Part shown: in pieces, positions 1-6,600 of the stretch
Position numbering within the stretch: position 1 is the first letter of the stretch
Layout: the number at the start of each line of letters is the position of its first letter
DNA from: Quadrisphaera sp.
GTDB lineage: Bacteria; Actinomycetota; Actinomycetes; Actinomycetales; Quadrisphaeraceae
Assembly: GCA_029258695.1 (NCBI GenBank)
Contig: JARIBR010000187.1
Coordinates: 1 to 6,981 of the forward strand
Reading direction: 5' to 3'
DNA length: 6,981 nucleotides
Made by a program: the position numbers and the translations under genes
Notes under the pieces: model-generated
Told to the model about the DNA's origin: nothing
Databases searched by the model: none
The model's input: the letters and a program-made list of their open reading frames with translations, nothing else

Positions 1-107
1 GGGACTCCTGGGGTCGGTGGTGGCGCGGCGTGGCCGCTGGCAGGCCACCCAGCATGCCGGGCGGCCCCACGTGCCGCGAGCGCGGCCCCGGCGCCCGCCG
101 GCGCCGA

Positions 108-113
108 TACCCT
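108..113 (+). promoter_or_regulatory. Putative -10 element for leaderless transcription of the DedA gene
   Basis: The hexamer TACCCT fits the loose actinobacterial -10 pattern TAnnnT. Its last T lies 7 bases before the A of the ATG at 120, so it occupies -12 to -7 if transcription begins at the A of the start codon. That is the geometry of leaderless genes, which are common in actinobacteria. No Shine-Dalgarno-like purine run precedes this ATG (the ten bases before it are ACCCTGCGCC), which agrees with leaderless translation. No convincing -35 is seen, and it is often weak in this group. The call rests on position and pattern alone. Confidence 0.45.
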
Positions 114-119
114 GCGCCC

Positions 120-860
120 ATGCTCCTCACGTCGGGACCGCTGGTCGCCGTCCTCTCCGCCGCGGCGCAGCCCTCCGAGACCTTCGGTCTCACCGGGCTG
201 TCCGGGTGGGTGGCCGACGCCATGGCCGCGCTGGGCTGGCCGGGGGTGATGCTCATGACCTTCCTCGAGACGATCATCCCGGTGATCCCCTCGGAGGTGG
301 TCCTGCCCCTGGCAGGGTTCCTCTCGTTCTCGGGGGCGATGAACCTCGTCGCCGCCTTCCTCGCCGCCATGGTCGGCACGGTGGTCGGCGCCCAGCTGCT
401 GTACGAGATCGCCCGCCTGGTGGGCCTCGACCGGTCGATGTGGCTGCTGGCGCACGTGCCGTTCGTCAACGAGGACGACGCCGACGCCGCCCAGCGGTGG
501 TTCGTCAAGCACGGGCGCGGCGCGGTGTTCTTCGGTCGCCTCATCCCCGGGGTCCGCAGCGCGATCTCGCTGCCCGCGGGGGCCGCAGGCATGCCCCGCG
601 GGACGTTCCTGCTCTACACCGCGGCCGGCTCCGCCATCTGGAACGTCCTGCTCGTCGGGCTCGGCTACGGCCTCGGGAGCCAGTGGCAGCGGGTCGAGGG
701 CTACAGCCAGTACCTCAACTACGCCGTCTACGCGGCCATCGTCGCCTTCGTGGTGTGGCTGGTCGTCCGCTCGGTGCGCCGCACCCACCGGGAGCGGCGC
801 ACCGCCGCGGGAGCCCCGGGGGGCCCAGGGCCGGGCAGCGCAGCCGCCGAGCGCTCCTGA
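120..860 (+). CDS. DedA/VTT-family integral membrane protein
   Basis: This 246-residue polytopic membrane protein belongs to the DedA (SNARE-associated/VTT) family. Members are linked to envelope homeostasis, proton-motive-force-dependent processes and, for some, flipping of undecaprenyl phosphate or phospholipids; which applies here cannot be read from sequence. Seen directly: the first family block FLETIIPVIPSE at residues 48-59 (acidic E50 and E59, P54, P57), hydrophobic segments around 71-97, and the second block FFGRLIPGVR at 137-146 followed by LPAGAAG at 151-157. R140, P143 and R146 are the typical conserved residues. A further membrane span lies near 169-184 and a last one near 201-216. 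The tail is basic (RSVRRTHRERR) and then low-complexity Gly/Ala/Pro. Length is normal for the family. The same frame opens earlier (ATG at 30 and 54), but that extension is Arg/Pro-rich with no ribosome site, whereas the ATG at 120 sits just after a well-placed -10 hexamer. The family call is secure; the exact substrate is unknown. Confidence 0.93.
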   Translation: MLLTSGPLVAVLSAAAQPSETFGLTGLSGWVADAMAALGWPGVMLMTFLETIIPVIPSEVVLPLAGFLSFSGAMNLVAAFLAAMVGTVVGAQLLYEIARLVGLDRSMWLLAHVPFVNEDDADAAQRWFVKHGRGAVFFGRLIPGVRSAISLPAGAAGMPRGTFLLYTAAGSAIWNVLLVGLGYGLGSQWQRVEGYSQYLNYAVYAAIVAFVVWLVVRSVRRTHRERRTAAGAPGGPGPGSAAAERS

Positions 861-882
861 CCGACCCCGGTCGCCGGGTCGG
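861..882 (+). terminator. Strong GC hairpin directly after the DedA stop, candidate terminator
   Basis: CCGACCC (861-867) pairs with GGGTCGG (876-882). The stem continues past a bulged C at 868 with GG (869-870) against CC (874-875), closing on a TCG loop, for nine base pairs in all. It begins at the first base after the TGA. No T-run follows, so it is not a canonical intrinsic terminator. Actinobacterial terminators often lack the T-tract, and such a stem could also protect the 3' end of the mRNA. Confidence 0.45.
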
Positions 883-902
883 CTCGGGACCGGTGCCCCG
901 GC

Positions 903-925
903 CCGGGAACAGCCCGGCGCGCCGG
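903..925. repeat. Overlapping short GC palindromes between the DedA gene and the small ORF
   Basis: CCGGG (903-907) and CCCGG (913-917) can form a 5-bp stem around AACAG. Overlapping it is a perfect 12-base palindrome, CCGGCGCGCCGG (914-925). Palindromes of this kind arise easily by chance in such GC-rich DNA. They could extend the terminator region behind the DedA gene, or be an operator for the next gene, but nothing else supports either role. Confidence 0.3.
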
Positions 926-970
926 CGCCTTGTACCCGTGGGCGCCCTCGACGACGGCTGCCCGACGCCG

Positions 971-978
971 AGGAAGGA
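971..978 (+). promoter_or_regulatory. Ribosome binding site of the 70-residue ORF
   Basis: AGGAAGGA lies 9 bases before the ATG at 988. This good Shine-Dalgarno match at normal spacing is the main reason to accept the short ORF as a real gene and to choose this start. Confidence 0.7.
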
Positions 979-987
979 CACTGGACC

Positions 988-1200
988 ATGGCCCGCCGTT
1001 CCTTCCTCGCCGCCCTCGAGCGCCGTCTCCTCCACGTCTTCGGCCCGGCCGACGTGAAGGGGCCCGACTCCCAGCGCCCGCCGGCGCCCTCCACCGACCC
1101 CACCGGCGAGGTGATCGAGGGCGACTTCTACCGCAGCGACCGCGCGGTGGACCCGGCCCGGCGCGCCGACCCCGACGACCCGGGCCGCGACCGCGGCTGA
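988..1200 (+). CDS. Small hypothetical protein, 70 residues
   Basis: I do not recognise this protein. The first 18 residues (MARRSFLAALERRLLHVF) could form a basic amphipathic helix. The rest is Pro/Asp/Arg-rich and looks disordered, apart from a short core TGEVIEGDFYRSD at about residues 39-51 that resembles a conserved short motif. There is no signal peptide, membrane span or cysteine pair. Support for its being real is a strong ribosome site at 971-978, GC-biased third positions like the neighbours, and a position that fills most of the gap between two real genes on the same strand. It lies 127 bases after the DedA stop and 151 bases before the helicase start, so it may have its own promoter. 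The reading could be a chance ORF in GC-rich DNA, but the ribosome site makes that less likely. Confidence 0.65.
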   Translation: MARRSFLAALERRLLHVFGPADVKGPDSQRPPAPSTDPTGEVIEGDFYRSDRAVDPARRADPDDPGRDRG

Positions 1201-1227
1201 CCCACCGGTGGCCCCCGCAGCCGCCGA

Positions 1228-1274
1228 CGGTCGTCGACCGCCTCGCAGCCCACCGACGACCACCTCGACGACCG
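1228..1274. repeat. Inverted and direct repeats upstream of the helicase gene
   Basis: CGGTCGTCG (1228-1236) is the exact reverse complement of CGACGACCG (1266-1274), and its inner part GGTCGTCG also matches CGACGACC at 1254-1261. The two right-hand copies are a direct repeat 12 bases apart and would compete for the same left arm. The left arm also sits in an odd palindrome, CGGTCG-T-CGACCG (1228-1240). If transcribed, the segment could switch between stems; if not, it could be a repeated protein-binding site. The motif is low in complexity (CG/GAC rich), so chance is possible. Confidence 0.35.
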
Positions 1275-1310
1275 CCGGCCTCCGCGGCGCGGGCACCTCG
1301 CCCGGCCTGG

Positions 1311-1316
1311 GACGAT
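1311..1316 (+). promoter_or_regulatory. Weak candidate -10 for the helicase gene
   Basis: GACGAT, inside the context CTGGGACGATGGAC, is the nearest -10-like hexamer upstream of the helicase. It would place the transcript start near 1323 and give a leader of about 29 bases carrying the ribosome site. It lacks the T at the first position and has no clear -35, so the call is tentative. Read-through from the small ORF is the alternative. Confidence 0.22.
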
Positions 1317-1337
1317 GGACCGGCAACCCACCACCGC

Positions 1338-1343
1338 AAGGAG
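1338..1343 (+). promoter_or_regulatory. Ribosome binding site of the DEAD-box helicase
   Basis: AAGGAG lies 8 bases before the ATG at 1352 and decides that start over the in-frame GTG at 1208. The GTG would add 48 Pro/Arg/Thr-rich residues and has no ribosome site. Confidence 0.8.
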
Positions 1344-1351
1344 CACCGCCC

Positions 1352-3139
1352 ATGACCCAGCTCGCCGAGCCCGCGACCGACACCCGCAGCCACGAGACCG
1401 AGGGTGACCCGGCCCGGCACGGCGAGGACCCCGAGACGACCACCTTCGAGCACCTCCAGCTGCGTCCGGAGCTGCTGTCCGCGCTCTCGGACCTCGGGTA
1501 CGAGGAGCCCACCCCGGTCCAGCGCGAGGCCATTCCCGTGCTGCTCACCGGGCGCGACGTCGTCGGGCAGGCCGCCACCGGCACCGGCAAGACCGCAGCG
1601 TTCGCCCTGCCGATCCTCGAGCAGCTCACGTGGCGCCGCGGCAAGCACCCCGTCGCCCTCGTCCTGGTCCCCACCCGTGAGCTCGCGATGCAGGTGGCCG
1701 ACGCCTTCACCCGCTACGGCGCCACGCTGGACGCGCGCGTCCTGGCGGTGTACGGCGGCCAGCCCATCGGCGGTCAGCTGCGCGGGCTGACCTCCGGCGT
1801 GGACGTCGTCGTCGCCACGCCGGGACGGGCCATCGACCACCTCAAGCGCGGTTCCCTGAACCTGGACGACCTCAAGATCGCCGTCCTCGACGAGGCCGAC
1901 GAGATGCTCGACATGGGCTTCGCCGAGGACATCGAGTCCATCCTCGAGCAGACCCCGGCGGGTCGGCAGACGGTGCTGTTCTCGGCCACCATGCCCGCCA
2001 AGACCGCGGCGATCGCCCGCCGGCACCTCACCGACCCGGTGCGCCTGCGCATCGCCCGCGAGGAGACCCCCGAGGGCGAGGCGCCGAAGGTCCGCGAGAG
2101 CGCCTACCTCGTCTCGCGCCACCACAAGCCCGCCGCGCTGGCCCGGGTCCTCGACGTCGAGGACGCCCACTCCACCCTGGTGTTCTGCCGCACCCGCGGT
2201 GACGTGGACGACCTCACCGAGGCCCTCAACGCCCGCGGGTACCGCGCGGAGGCCCTGCACGGGGGCATGGGCCAGGAGCAGCGCGACAAGGTCATGGGGC
2301 GCCTGCGCAGCCAGACCGCCGAGCTGCTCGTCGCCACCGACGTCGCCGCCCGCGGTCTCGACGTCGACCACCTCACGCATGTCGTCAACTACGACGTGCC
2401 CGCGGCCCCGGAGTCCTACGTCCACCGCATCGGGCGCGTGGGGCGCTCCGGGCGCGAGGGCGTGGCGCTGACCCTGGCCGACCCGCGCGAGCAGCGCATG
2501 CTCTCGACCATCGAGCGGGTGACCAAGCGCCGCATCGAGGTCCTGCCGGTGCCCGACGTCGCGGCGCTGCGGACCGCACAGCGAGAGCGGCTGCGCCGCG
2601 ACGTGGTGCGCGAGCTCGACGACTCCTCCGACGCGCAGGCCCTGAGCACCCTGGCCTCGCTCGTGCGCGAGATCGCCGGCGAGGACCGCGACGTCGTGGA
2701 CGTCGCCGCTGCAGCGCTGCGGTTGATCCAGGTCGAGCGCTCCGAGACCGCGGACGAGCACGAGATCCCCGCGCCCGGCCCCCGCAAGAACCGCGAGCGC
2801 GACGACGCCCGCGGGCCGCGCACCGAGCGCTCCCGCGACGGTCGCGACGGTGGCGGCCCCGCCGGCGCCCCGCGGGGCAAGCGCGGCGCCGGCGCAGCCG
2901 AGGGCAAGACCCGCCTGTGGATCAGCGTGGGCGCCCAGCAGGGCGTGCGGGTCGGCGACATCGTCGGGGCGATCGCGAACGAGACCTCGCTGGTGGGCAA
3001 GCAGATCGGCCCGATCGACCTGGCCCCGCGCGTCACCCTCGTGGACGTGCCCGACGCCGCCGCCGACGAGGTCATCTCCCAGCTCTCGGCGAGCTCCATC
3101 AAGGGCCGCCGCGCCAGCGTGCGCCGCGAGCGCTTCTGA
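1352..3139 (+). CDS. deaD: DEAD-box ATP-dependent RNA helicase, DeaD/CsdA type with DbpA RNA-binding domain
   Basis: This complete 595-residue cytoplasmic RNA helicase uses ATP to unwind short RNA duplexes. Relatives act in ribosome assembly, mRNA turnover and growth in the cold. All helicase motifs are visible. The Q motif has F32 and the PTPVQ run at 53-57. Motif I is ATGTGKT (75-81), Ia PTRELA (107-112), Ib TPGR (156-159), II DEAD (180-183) and III SAT (211-213). Motif IV is VFCRT (277-281), V ARGLD (333-337) and VI HRIGRVGRSG (358-367). A mostly helical region (about 400-460) and a charged Arg/Asp/Gly linker (about 471-518) lead to a C-terminal DbpA-type domain (about 519-590, starting KTRLWISVG, containing IGPIDL). 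That domain binds structured RNA; in E. coli DbpA it recognises 23S rRNA hairpin 92. Length and domain order match DeaD/CsdA rather than RhlE or SrmB. The short acidic N-terminus (1-30) looks disordered. Motif VI has V where T is usual. The SRPBCC gene follows after 13 bases. Helicase identity is certain; the symbol is by architecture. Confidence 0.96.
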   Translation: MTQLAEPATDTRSHETEGDPARHGEDPETTTFEHLQLRPELLSALSDLGYEEPTPVQREAIPVLLTGRDVVGQAATGTGKTAAFALPILEQLTWRRGKHPVALVLVPTRELAMQVADAFTRYGATLDARVLAVYGGQPIGGQLRGLTSGVDVVVATPGRAIDHLKRGSLNLDDLKIAVLDEADEMLDMGFAEDIESILEQTPAGRQTVLFSATMPAKTAAIARRHLTDPVRLRIAREETPEGEAPKVRESAYLVSRHHKPAALARVLDVEDAHSTLVFCRTRGDVDDLTEALNARGYRAEALHGGMGQEQRDKVMGRLRSQTAELLVATDVAARGLDVDHLTHVVNYDVPAAPESYVHRIGRVGRSGREGVALTLADPREQRMLSTIERVTKRRIEVLPVPDVAALRTAQRERLRRDVVRELDDSSDAQALSTLASLVREIAGEDRDVVDVAAAALRLIQVERSETADEHEIPAPGPRKNRERDDARGPRTERSRDGRDGGGPAGAPRGKRGAGAAEGKTRLWISVGAQQGVRVGDIVGAIANETSLVGKQIGPIDLAPRVTLVDVPDAAADEVISQLSASSIKGRRASVRRERF

Positions 3140-3152
3140 GCGGGGCAGGTCC

Positions 3153-3587
3153 GTGACCCTCGCACCGATCACCTCGCGACAGGCCGTCGCCGCGCCGCCG
3201 ACCATCGTCCACGACCTCTTGACCGACGTGGGCGCGTGGGCGCTGTGGTCCCCGCACGTGGCCTCCGTCGAACCGGCCAGCGGCAGCGTCGAGGCCGGGT
3301 GGCGCCTGCGCGTGCGGCCGTGGTTCGGGCCGCCGACGGTCATGGAGGTCACCGAGGTGCTCCCCGGCGCCGGCATGTGCTGGCGCACCCGCGGCGCCGG
3401 GCACGTGCTGACCTACGACCAGCTCGTCGAGGCCGACGGCGAGGGTTGCCTCGTGACCTTCACCGCGCGCGTCGCCGGGCCCGCCGGTGCCCTCGTGCAG
3501 AGGGCAGCCGCCCCGCTCTCCGCCCTCGGCCAGCGCCGGCGCCTGGCACGCCTGGCCGCGAGCGCGGAGTACCTGGCCCAGCGCTGA
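3153..3587 (+). CDS. SRPBCC-fold (polyketide cyclase/START-like) protein
   Basis: This 144-residue protein has the pattern of the SRPBCC superfamily, whose helix-grip fold encloses a hydrophobic ligand pocket. An opening stretch with PPTIVHDLLTDVGAWALWSP (residues 15-34) matches the usual 'vwdlltD...W..WsP' signature. Beta-rich segments follow: GWRLRVRPW (49 to about mid-protein start at 40), VMEVTEVLPG (53-62), MCWRTRG (65-71), HVLTYDQLVEADGEGCLVTF (84-103 region) and a long C-terminal helix with basic QRRRLARLAASAEYLAQR. Residue limits are approximate. Ligand and function cannot be inferred; members range from lipid carriers to stress-response proteins. The start is GTG at 3153, 13 bases after the helicase stop. 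It is preceded only by a weak GGGG at 3142-3145, so translation may depend on coupling to the helicase. No other in-frame start would keep the N-terminal signature. The final TGA lies 31 bases from the convergent dehydrogenase stop. Confidence 0.82.
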   Translation: MTLAPITSRQAVAAPPTIVHDLLTDVGAWALWSPHVASVEPASGSVEAGWRLRVRPWFGPPTVMEVTEVLPGAGMCWRTRGAGHVLTYDQLVEADGEGCLVTFTARVAGPAGALVQRAAAPLSALGQRRRLARLAASAEYLAQR

Positions 3588-3613
3588 GCCACGCGGGTCG
3601 CGAGCCGCGCGGC
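3588..3613. terminator. Near-symmetric hairpin between convergent genes, candidate two-way terminator
   Basis: GCC-A-CGCGG (3588-3596) pairs with CCGCG-C-GGC (3605-3613) around an 8-base loop, GTCGCGAG. This gives eight G-C pairs and one A-C mismatch. The stem starts at the base after the SRPBCC stop and ends five bases before the dehydrogenase stop codon, so it nearly fills the 31-base gap. The structure forms on either strand and could end both transcripts. There is no T-run on either side, so it would be a T-less terminator, if it is one. Confidence 0.45.
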
Positions 3614-3618
3614 GCTGG

Positions 3619-6600
3619 TCAGGCGGTCCCCGACGTCACCACCCCGCGCAGCAGGCGCAGCGCCACGGACAGCGGCGCGAGCTCGCTGACCTGCTGCTCG
3701 TGGACCTCCGTGAGGGTCCGGCGCACGCGGGCCAGCTGGGCCTCACGGGTGGACTCCCACGCGGCGACGCGCTCCGGCGGTGCACCCGCCCGCGTGGACG
3801 TCAGCACGCTCGACGTCAACGCGGCCATCACCGCGTACACGTCCTCGCGCAGCGCGGCGCGGGCGAGGGCCTCCCAGCGGTCCTCACGCGGCAGCGCGCT
3901 GATCGCCACGAGGAGCACGTCGGCGCCGTAGCGGTCGAAGAGGGTGAAGTACAGCGGCGCGGCCTCCTCGGTGCCCACGTCCACCGCCGAGGCCGACTCG
4001 GTGATGTCCAGCAGCGCGAACTCCCACAGCAGACCCACCGAGCGGTGGGCCAGGTCCTCGGGAACGCCCTGGTCGCTGAGCGCCCCGACCTCCGCCTGGA
4101 AGCGCACGCGGTCCTGGCCCCCGAGCAGCTCCTGCACCTGCCCGGACCAGCGCTCCACCACGGGCCGGAAGCGCTCGGTCTCGGTGACCACGTCGAAGCC
4201 GTCGGGCAGGTGCTGGACGAACCAGCGGCTCGCCCGGTCCACCAGGCGGCGCAGGTCCAGGCGCATGGCGGTGACGACCTCGGCGCTCGCGGACGTCTCC
4301 CGGTCGCCGGCGGCGAGCGCGTCCAGGGCGGCGGCGTGGCCGGCGACGTCGAAGACGGCCCGGCAGACCGCCCAGGCGCGCACCGCGTGCTCCTCGCTGG
4401 CCCCGGTCACGTCGACGAGCCGGTGGACGAACGTCGGCCCGGCGAGGTTCACCACGTCGTTGACCAGCGAGTTCGTGATGATCTCCCGGCGCAGCGGGTG
4501 GCTGCCCAGGCGCTGCTCGTAGCGGTCGACGAGGGGCTGCGGGAAGTACTGCGCCATGAGGGTCGCGAAGGCGGGGTCGTCGCCCACCGACGTGGCGATC
4601 AGCGAGGCCTTGAGCGTGTTCTTGGCGTAGGCGGTGACCACGGCGAGCTCGGGGACGGTCAGACCGCGCCCCTGCTCGCCGCGCTCGGCCAGCGCGGCGT
4701 CGGCCGGCAGCTCCTCGACCTCGCGGTCGAGGACACCGCTGGACTCCATCGCGGCGATCAGCCGCCGGTGCACGGGCAGCATCGACGGCGCCTGGGCGCG
4801 CAGCGTGCTGAGCAGGACGTTCTGGTCCTCGTTGTCGGCGAGCACCAGGTCCGCCACGTCGTCGGTCATCGCGACGAGGAGCTCGTCGCGCTCGGGCAGC
4901 GAGAGGTCCCCGTCGGCGACGACGTCCGCGAGGAGGATCTTGATGTTGACCTCGTGGTCGGAGCAGTCGACCCCGGCGGAGTTGTCGATGGCGTCGGTGT
5001 TGAGGATCACCCCGGCCATGGCCGCCTCCACGCGTCCGCGCTGGGTGAAGCCGAGGTTCCCGCCCTCGCCGACGACGGCGACGCGCAGCTGGCGACCGTC
5101 GACCCGGACCGCGTCGTTGGCGCGGTCACCGACCTCGGAGTCCTCCTCGCTGGAGGCCTTGACGTAGGTGCCGATCCCGCCGTTCCAGAGCAGGTCCACG
5201 GGAGCGCAGAGGATCGCGCTGACCACCTCGCTGGGGGTCAGCGGCCCGGTGTCCTCCGCGAGCCCCAGCGCCTCGAGCGCGGGAGCCGGCAGGGAGATGG
5301 ACTTCGCCGATCTGGGCCACACCCCGCCGCCCTCGCTGATCAGCGACGTGTCGTAGTCCGCCCAGGAGGACCGGGGGAGGTCGAACAGGCGCTGCCGCTC
5401 GGTGAAGGAGGTCGCGGCGTCCGGGTCGGGGTCGACGAAGACGTGACGGTGGTCGAAGGCACCGACCAGCCGGACGTGGCGCGAGAGCAGCATCCCGTTG
5501 CCGAAGACGTCTCCGCTCATGTCCCCGACGCCGACCACGCGGAAGTCCTCGCTCTGGGTGTCGAGGCCCAGGGCGCGGAAGTGGTGGCGCACGGAGGTCC
5601 ACGCGCCGCGCGCGGTGATGGCCATCGCCTTGTGGTCGTAGCCGGCGCTGCCCCCGGAGGCGAAGGCGTCACCGAGCCAGAAGCCGTGCTCGGCGGCGAT
5701 GGCGTTGGCCGTGTCGGAGAACGAGGCCGTCCCCTTGTCGGCGGCGACCACGAGGTAGGCGTCGTCCCCGTCGTGCCGGACGACGCCCGGCGGCGGCACG
5801 ACGCGGCGCCCACCGGGGGCGCCCTCGTCGGGGACGAGGTCGTCGGTGATGTCGAGCAGGCCGTGGATGAAGGTCTCGTAGGCATCGACGCCCTCGGCCA
5901 TCCACGCCTCGCGGTCGACGGCCGGGTCGGGGAGCTGCTTGGCGACGAAGCCACCCTTGGCCCCCGTGGGCACGATGACGGCGTTCTTCACCGTCTGGGC
6001 CTTGACGAGCCCGAGGACCTCCGTGCGGAAGTCCTCGCGGCGGTCGCTCCAGCGCAGGCCGCCGCGGGCGACCGCGCCGAAGCGCAGGTGGACCCCCTCG
6101 ACGCGGGGGGAGTACACCCACACCTCGGCGGTGGGGCGCGGCGCCGGCAGGTCGGGGATGGCCCGCGGGTCGAGCTTGAGCGCCACGTGGGCCTTCGGCT
6201 GCCCGTCGTCACCGTGCTGGAAGGCGTTGGTGCGCAGCGTCGCCAGCACCAGGGTGAGGAAGGACCTCAGGATCCGGTCGTGGTCGAGGCTCTCCACGTC
6301 GTCGAGCGCCGAGCGGATGCCCTCGACGATCTCGTCGGCGACGCCCTGCGGCGCTCCGGTGGCCTCGCCACCGTCATCGCCGACCGGGGCCAGGCGCGCC
6401 TCGAAGAGCTCGACGAGCGAGCGGGCGACGGGGGCGTTGGCCACCAGCGCCGCCACGAGGTACTCCTGGCTGAAGGTCGAGCCCGCCTGGCGCAGGTACC
6501 GGGAGGCGGCCCGCAGGATGACGACCTGGCGCCACGTCAGCCTCGCGAGGAGGACCAGCTGGTCCAGCTCGTCGGACTCCGTCCGTCCGTCCCACGCCGC

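Noticed and set aside
1..55. A possible divergent gene start on the minus strand (ATG at 55 reading to the window edge)
   Set aside because: Only 18 codons are visible, with no clear ribosome site and no recognisable sequence. It cannot be told apart from chance.
30..119. An N-terminal extension of the DedA protein from the ATG at 30
   Set aside because: The 30 extra residues are Arg/Pro/Gly-rich, lack a ribosome site, and overlap the well-placed -10-like hexamer at 108-113.
17..1057. A 346-codon plus-strand frame across the DedA gene and into the small ORF
   Set aside because: It is a shifted-frame shadow of the DedA gene; its translation is Arg/Pro/Gly-rich with no domain, and the DedA signature motifs lie in another frame.
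728..3388. An 886-codon open frame on the minus strand covering the helicase region
   Set aside because: It is antisense to a helicase with every expected motif, its translation is low-complexity Gly/Ala/Val/Arg/His-rich, and no domain is recognisable. Long antisense frames are expected where third positions are nearly all G or C.
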